Notes under the pieces: generated by a model
Seen by the model: only the letters and a program-made list of their open reading frames with translations
Databases searched by the model: none
What the model was told of the DNA's origin: nothing
Shown: positions 59,191 through 64,000 of the stretch, one piece after another
How positions within the stretch are numbered: the first letter of the stretch is position 1
How the letters are laid out: the number at the start of each line of letters is the position of its first letter
Program-made: the position numbers and the translations under genes
Assembly (NCBI GenBank): GCA_004123355.1
Contig: SCHM01000001.1
Location: 6,706,193-6,770,192, forward strand
Length of the DNA stretch: 64,000 nt
From: Amphirosellinia nigrospora
Taxonomy: Eukaryota; Ascomycota; Sordariomycetes; Xylariales; Xylariaceae
Reading direction: 5' to 3'

Positions 59191-62100
59191 TCATACACTC
59201 CAACGGCCATTGCATCGAAAATCATTTTTTGCTCCTTTTTTTTTTCTCCTTTTTTGGCGAACTCATTGAAATTGCGGTCTCTTCTTCCGCGATTAGGTTG
59301 CCTTTCGTCGTTGCATTATATCCTCATTGCCATGTTTAATTACTTTTTGGGGCATAGCGTTTGGCGTTAGCCGGGATACTTGGTATCATCTTATTGTATG
59401 GTCGCATCCGTAAGTTGAGGGTTCATGGTCTTTGGGCATCGTCCAAAGTAGATCCGTCGAACAATCTCACGCAAATTGAAAAACCCGCCGAGGTTTTTTA
59501 TTTGCCCAGAAGTCCAGTCCGGCAGGGAGAAGTTTGATGCACGAGGACGGCACTAGAAGAAACTAGTGGCCAGGATGGTATCGGGTGGTTTGATGTTCCT
59601 GCTGTGTTTTCAATTCATCTCTTCCTATCCAGACGTGTGGATAGATGTTTTCAAGGCTTGATCGGATGTGGTTTTTCCTAGATTCCCCGCGCTGGCATTG
59701 CTATCTTTACTTTTCCCGGTTCCCGCATACAGTCAGTCTATTTCGGTCTACAAAACACGATGATATGAGTGATGTGCAGGTTGGAGGCGTTCTTTTGCAT
59801 TTACAAACGGCCAGGTGTTCCGGTGGGCCAAGAGTAGAGAGATAACCGCTTCCCTGGCGGAAATGCTGGTAATTAAAAAAAAAGGGATCGCATTCTCCAT
59901 TCTTCAAGAACACGTCCACAGTTCATTCTTCTCTTGATTACACTGTGATGTGACTAGTAAATGTAGCAAAGTAGAGATATAACGTAACTTGTAGGCATTT
60001 CCTTCATTCAGTGATGTTACAATACGTTCTTCTTGAGGTCTCGAACGTTTCCGTTACCTTGTATGTAGCGCCAACTACTGTTGACCACCTGTAAATGTAG
60101 TTGAGTGCCAGGTTTTCCATAGCCGTAGTGAAGGTCATACTGGGCACAGACAAGATGATCTCGTAAGAGGATTCCAGGCTACACGAGAAAGAGCTTCCTT
60201 CTTCCGCATACCTAGGTAGCCTACCGTAGCCCGCGAAAGGTATTTATAGACAGCTCACACAGCAAGCGTTCGAGACATACCTTGAGTTAGTATCGAACCG
60301 AGGGAGGTTCTGATGCATGTTACAATCAACGACTGCCAAGACCTCTCTTGTCAAGCTAGAGAAGGGTAATAAGCGAGAATCAGTTGCCCACTCGAGGAAG
60401 TCATCATCGATTTGCTTCAGAGCCCGATTGGCGATCCCAATGCTCGCGCTTATGTGAACACGAGTGGCTGACGTGATGGGGCAGAAGACCTGTTACATCC
60501 ATCATACTTCAAGTAGGCGAGTAAGATGTAGATCAAACAATGGATTGGGCCTTCGATCTCTTCTACTGCGTAGGTGACAGGTGACCTCGGTATGAAGGCA
60601 TAGATGCATTAGCTATCATAATAGCACCTCACAGGGCGGTTATTGGGGTTTTATTTTTTGGATAGAAAAGGCTTGGGTTAGAATAATGACGGAGGAAAAG
60701 ATTTTAGATGTGTACAGTGAGCATAGGGTATGAGGGAGAAGACGTATACTTGATCTGATAAAGCTGGTGTCCGTCCTTATCAACGTGAGGTGATCCGCGT
60801 TTGCTTCCCCAGGCCTACAATCCTACAGGGCTATAATTATGAACCAATTCGCTTCGATATCCCCTTCATTTACCTTGCGGGGAATCTGGTAGGATCCACG
60901 TCAATAAGTTAGGCGTCGACCCTGTAAGAGTAGGTTGTTGATGCGTGTTGTTGCACCAAGGGCTCCAAAGCCACCTCCGTAGCGAACCTCAGTCCTTTTA
61001 AGATAATTGGTATGAGAGAGTACAAGTTTACGGACTCAGAAAAGTAGACCTGGCTAGATCTGTGTGTTGCGCACTACCTATGCTGCGCGTATCGCAGGTT
61101 GAGAGGCTCAGCAAAGTCAATAAAACGCCAATCTGAGCGAAATAGTAGGCGAAAGTATAGGGCTTAGCCAAATTGTCGGCTTCGTTCATTCTATTTCTAT
61201 AGCTATTATGTGTTAGCGGCCCGATATTACCTTTTCCCTTCACGCTAGATGGTGGAAGTATGACCACTACGAATTATCTCACGGGCTCTAGTCTTCATCG
61301 ACGGTGTCATAGACTGAAATTAGGTATTTGAGATAAAGTATAGAATACCAGCGAAGATTTTGCGATCGCACATGTGAAGTACAGGAAGGCACCGCGTAAC
61401 AATCTTCGGATCGCTACCTACATGTAGGTTAGGCTACCAGCATATTTTTGCCATTGTGTGCGCGCGTCTCGGCAGTCCTCGACAAGACTACCTACCAGAT
61501 GATATCAGTCATACAATTTTTAACAGGACAGTAGCAACTTGTCCTGGTAACTGACGGCCGTTCATGATGAATAGTTGGAACTGAAAATACACCCACATAC
61601 CATTGTACTGCTTGACATTTTGCCTTGTGGCACGACCTTATCAAATGCGGCGTTCGTGGGATTAGCGGCAATTTTAGCCTCAATGTTATCGTGTAGGTAG
61701 GTAGTGATAGCTCTCGGTTTAGAGGAATGGATACTACCTCAATGGACAACAGCCGAGGCCAACCAGAAATCCTCGGGGGGTTTTTTTGCATCACCTGTAC
61801 AGCAAGTACAATACTTGCCGATTTGTCGTAAAGTGGTTAGGCGATTAGATTAATGGCATCGGCCGGCACAACCACTCGCAAAAGATTCCGAAACGTCAAG
61901 GGCGCGTGCAAACCGCCGCCGACTCTCCTACTTGAATTCCAGCAATGTACGTAAATCTATTTTAAGAGCCATGCGTCATAGTCATGATACGTCCCCGTGT
62001 GTCTTGGAACACAACTGGCACTGTGAGTCGTCTTTATCGTGCTCAATGTACTCGGGAGTTGAGCATAATCTCAAGACGAACAGACCTACACGTTCGATCT

Positions 62101-63828
62101 GCCGCTGCCTTTTATTTCTCTTAGTTGGATTCGAGCTATTCCCCCTTAAAGTTGGCTGCCTAGGTACCTAGGTAGGTAGCCGGCGCACGTGGAGATAGTA
62201 GATATTCGCTGACCTAGGTATTTAATATTGATCTGGTGCATTAAAACAGATAGCTGTTAGCAGTTTTGTGAGAGTGGCAATTCTTGACCAACTTTGCGCG
62301 ACGTGGCCTAAGACTGTGGTGGGTTGCTCCAGTGGAGAGATGAGCTAAGATCTTATCTAAGGCATGGGAATGGGAGTTTGGAATGGGATATTCTGCTTCT
62401 TCTGGGATAATTCTTACTAGACCAGGACTAAAGAAGCCGTGGTGATGTATGACCTAAAGCCGATTTTCAATAGATTGAGGGAGTTGAGGGTTATAGGGGT
62501 GTTGTTGACGATTCGTATATTTGTTCCACCGTTTAAGAAGTTATGATAAAGATTGGCAAAGGTTGATGAATGACGATTGGAGTGAATAGCTGCGGGTGAC
62601 GTAGCGGCAAATTAGATAGTGCCAAACTCGCCATTCTCCTTACCTACATCTTGGTGCTGTGGGGTTGGTGAGTAGGCACAAGATTATGGAGATTGGGATG
62701 ATGGTATTTAGGTGGTAATGGTGATCATCGGAGACATGCCCGCATTATAAAGCACATATTGAGCATATTTATTATAAGCACACTTGTCTAGCCATGCGCT
62801 TGGGATAGTACACTTATTTGGAGCATTTAGCGGGAAGAATCACCGCCGCCATTGGTGACGGTCTGGTACTTATATCAGGTAATAGACTGGTAGCTACTCG
62901 GGAAAGGGAGACCAAGAAGTACCTACCTACTGTAAGCCAAAGAGCCAAGAGCCCCAACTTTGGGGCCGGCAAGTGGCAAGGTCATACCCCAAGCGGCCTG
63001 CTTTCCGTAGGGCTGAATCTGGATTGCGAGGTTGGAACGCGATTTTAGTCGACACCCCACCATTTCGTCAATATTCGAGATGCGCACAGCTTTTGATTGG
63101 CGCGCACAAGTGTCCAATTCCTGCTCGAGTTTACCACCCCAGCTTGGCTCTACGCCAGCCAAACTAAGTAGTTATTATATGCAAGGGGGAGACAAGCACA
63201 CATAGTACAACGAAACCCTGGGTCCGGTTCACACGTTGAACGTGTTTAAATTGTCAAGTCCGATTAAACATATGCTACAAGATTGTAGTACTTTTACGTA
63301 GATATCTAACAAAGGTCTATTTTAAATAAAAACATACTGGGAATTTCTGGCGTAATACGAATGCATGCCTATTATAGCTAATTGTAAAGAAATTCGATAC
63401 CGTTTTAATAAGAAACAATATAAAGTCGACACATATAGATGGAATATATTCGAGACGACTAGACTGGCTTAGGTAGTATGAGCAAGGCATTTCAAGCCAG
63501 CAATTAAAGTGCTTATGGTGGCTATAAGAACCATGGGAGAATTTCCCTGTCATCTGGTACCTGCATTGGCGGGTGATTGAATGAGATACTTACAAGGCCG
63601 TTTGGGTACCGTAATCAACGATGAGAGCAGGATGCACATGTCACTTAACGTTAGCACATTCCAGCTGCAGCGGTAGTACCACCCGGGCGCCTGGGTCTCC
63701 GGGGCTGGGGCTGGCTGGCGGCTGGCCCAGTCTCCAGAAAAGCGGAGATGTTATCGATTGGGTAAGTGGGGCCGGAGATTACCTAACTCACATAGCACCT
63801 GCCGTGGCTGTTCCAACACCCATCGTAA
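59191..63828. other. Gene-poor stretch with weak coding traces
   Basis: No supported gene is seen. The left end is the 3' flank of the LRR gene. Two minus-strand segments at 60058-60489 read like coding exons (listed separately). A TAGGTACC palindrome is at 62159-62172 and related pieces lie near 60210 and 61685. An AT-rich patch lies around 63240-63430. Confidence 0.5.
60058..60489 (-). other. Two candidate exons of an unrecognised gene or relic
   Basis: Segment 60489-60281 follows a TAACAG acceptor and is open for 69 codons. It includes ITSATRVHISASIGIANRAL, KQIDDDFLEWATDSRLLPFS and VLAVVDCNMHQNLPRFDTN, and ends at a GTATGT donor. A 102-nt intron would join it to 60178-60058, which ends at a GTAAC donor. 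The second segment is open in two frames, so the correct phase is uncertain. Codon choice looks gene-like, but no family is recognised and no start codon is found. Confidence 0.22.
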
Positions 63829-64000
63829 CTACATCACGTCTGCAACACCGCGTCCAAGTTGCCATTTCCACACTTCACCACTAGCATCAGCACGAATGAC
63901 CGGCACAGGCCGCGCCCACTTCTCATCTATCCCGCATGCTTTCTCTGGAACCCTGATATTTGCCTTGTCAAATGCCTTTTTGCCACCATCCGCCGCATCT
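63829..64000 (-). CDS. Probable 3' end of a gene running off the window
   Basis: The minus strand is open from the window edge for 57 codons to a TAG at 63831-63829. The peptide includes GKKAFDKANIRVPEKACGID, KWARPVPVIRADASGEVW and ends WQLGRGVADVM. Composition is protein-like, but no start lies inside the window and no family is recognised. It could be the last exon of a gene centred beyond the right edge. Confidence 0.33.
   Translation of the reverse strand, partial: DAADGGKKAFDKANIRVPEKACGIDEKWARPVPVIRADASGEVWKWQLGRGVADVM

Noticed and set aside
61853-61944. ATG with MASAGTTTRKRFRNVKGACK, reminiscent of the start of a zinc-cluster regulator, followed by a GTACGTAA donor-like site
   Set aside because: No second cysteine follows at CX2C spacing and no downstream exon completing a zinc cluster was found.

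Overview
The window is nuclear DNA of a filamentous ascomycete (Pezizomycotina). The evidence is GT..AG introns of about 47-358 nt, two Zn2Cys6 regulators, a GPI-anchored GH16 enzyme, recognisable RIX1, YPP1 and PDX1 orthologues, and intergenic palindromes built on TAGGTACCTA. That palindrome style would suit a Sordariomycete or Leotiomycete, but the class is an inference. I found no tRNA, rRNA, CRISPR array, intact transposon or virus-like element.

Layout. 1-8.9 kb: no recognisable gene. 8.9-35.2 kb: a gene-rich block with an SMP-30/gluconolactonase-like protein, the N-terminal protein methyltransferase TAE1/NTM1, a secreted Gly/Tyr/His-rich repeat protein, the TPR protein YPP1, the ribosome-biogenesis factor RIX1, a WW-domain protein, a GPI-anchored GH16 protein, a Ure2-type glutathione S-transferase and two Zn2Cys6 transcription factors. 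35.2-42.9 kb: a second empty stretch with an AT-rich island near 41.6-42.1 kb. 42.9-47.8 kb: PDX1 (E3-binding protein of pyruvate dehydrogenase), a divergent two-helix mitochondrial protein and a maltose-acetyltransferase-type enzyme. 47.8-56.6 kb: mostly empty, with one candidate unrecognised gene or relic at 50.6-51.5 kb. 56.6-59.2 kb: a leucine-rich-repeat protein. 59.2-64 kb: weak coding fragments and a probable truncated 3' exon at the right edge.

Relations between genes. YPP1/RIX1 and PDX1/mitochondrial protein are head-to-head pairs with short shared promoters. GST and the first Zn2Cys6 gene are also head to head, and their 502-bp shared promoter holds six copies of the heptamer CGGACYA (four forward, two reverse). 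CGG-type triplets are what Zn2Cys6 proteins bind, so this is a plausible self- or GST-controlling regulatory module and the most testable observation here. Splice junctions were placed by eye: each junction in the recognised genes keeps the reading frame and restores family motifs, but no transcript data were available.
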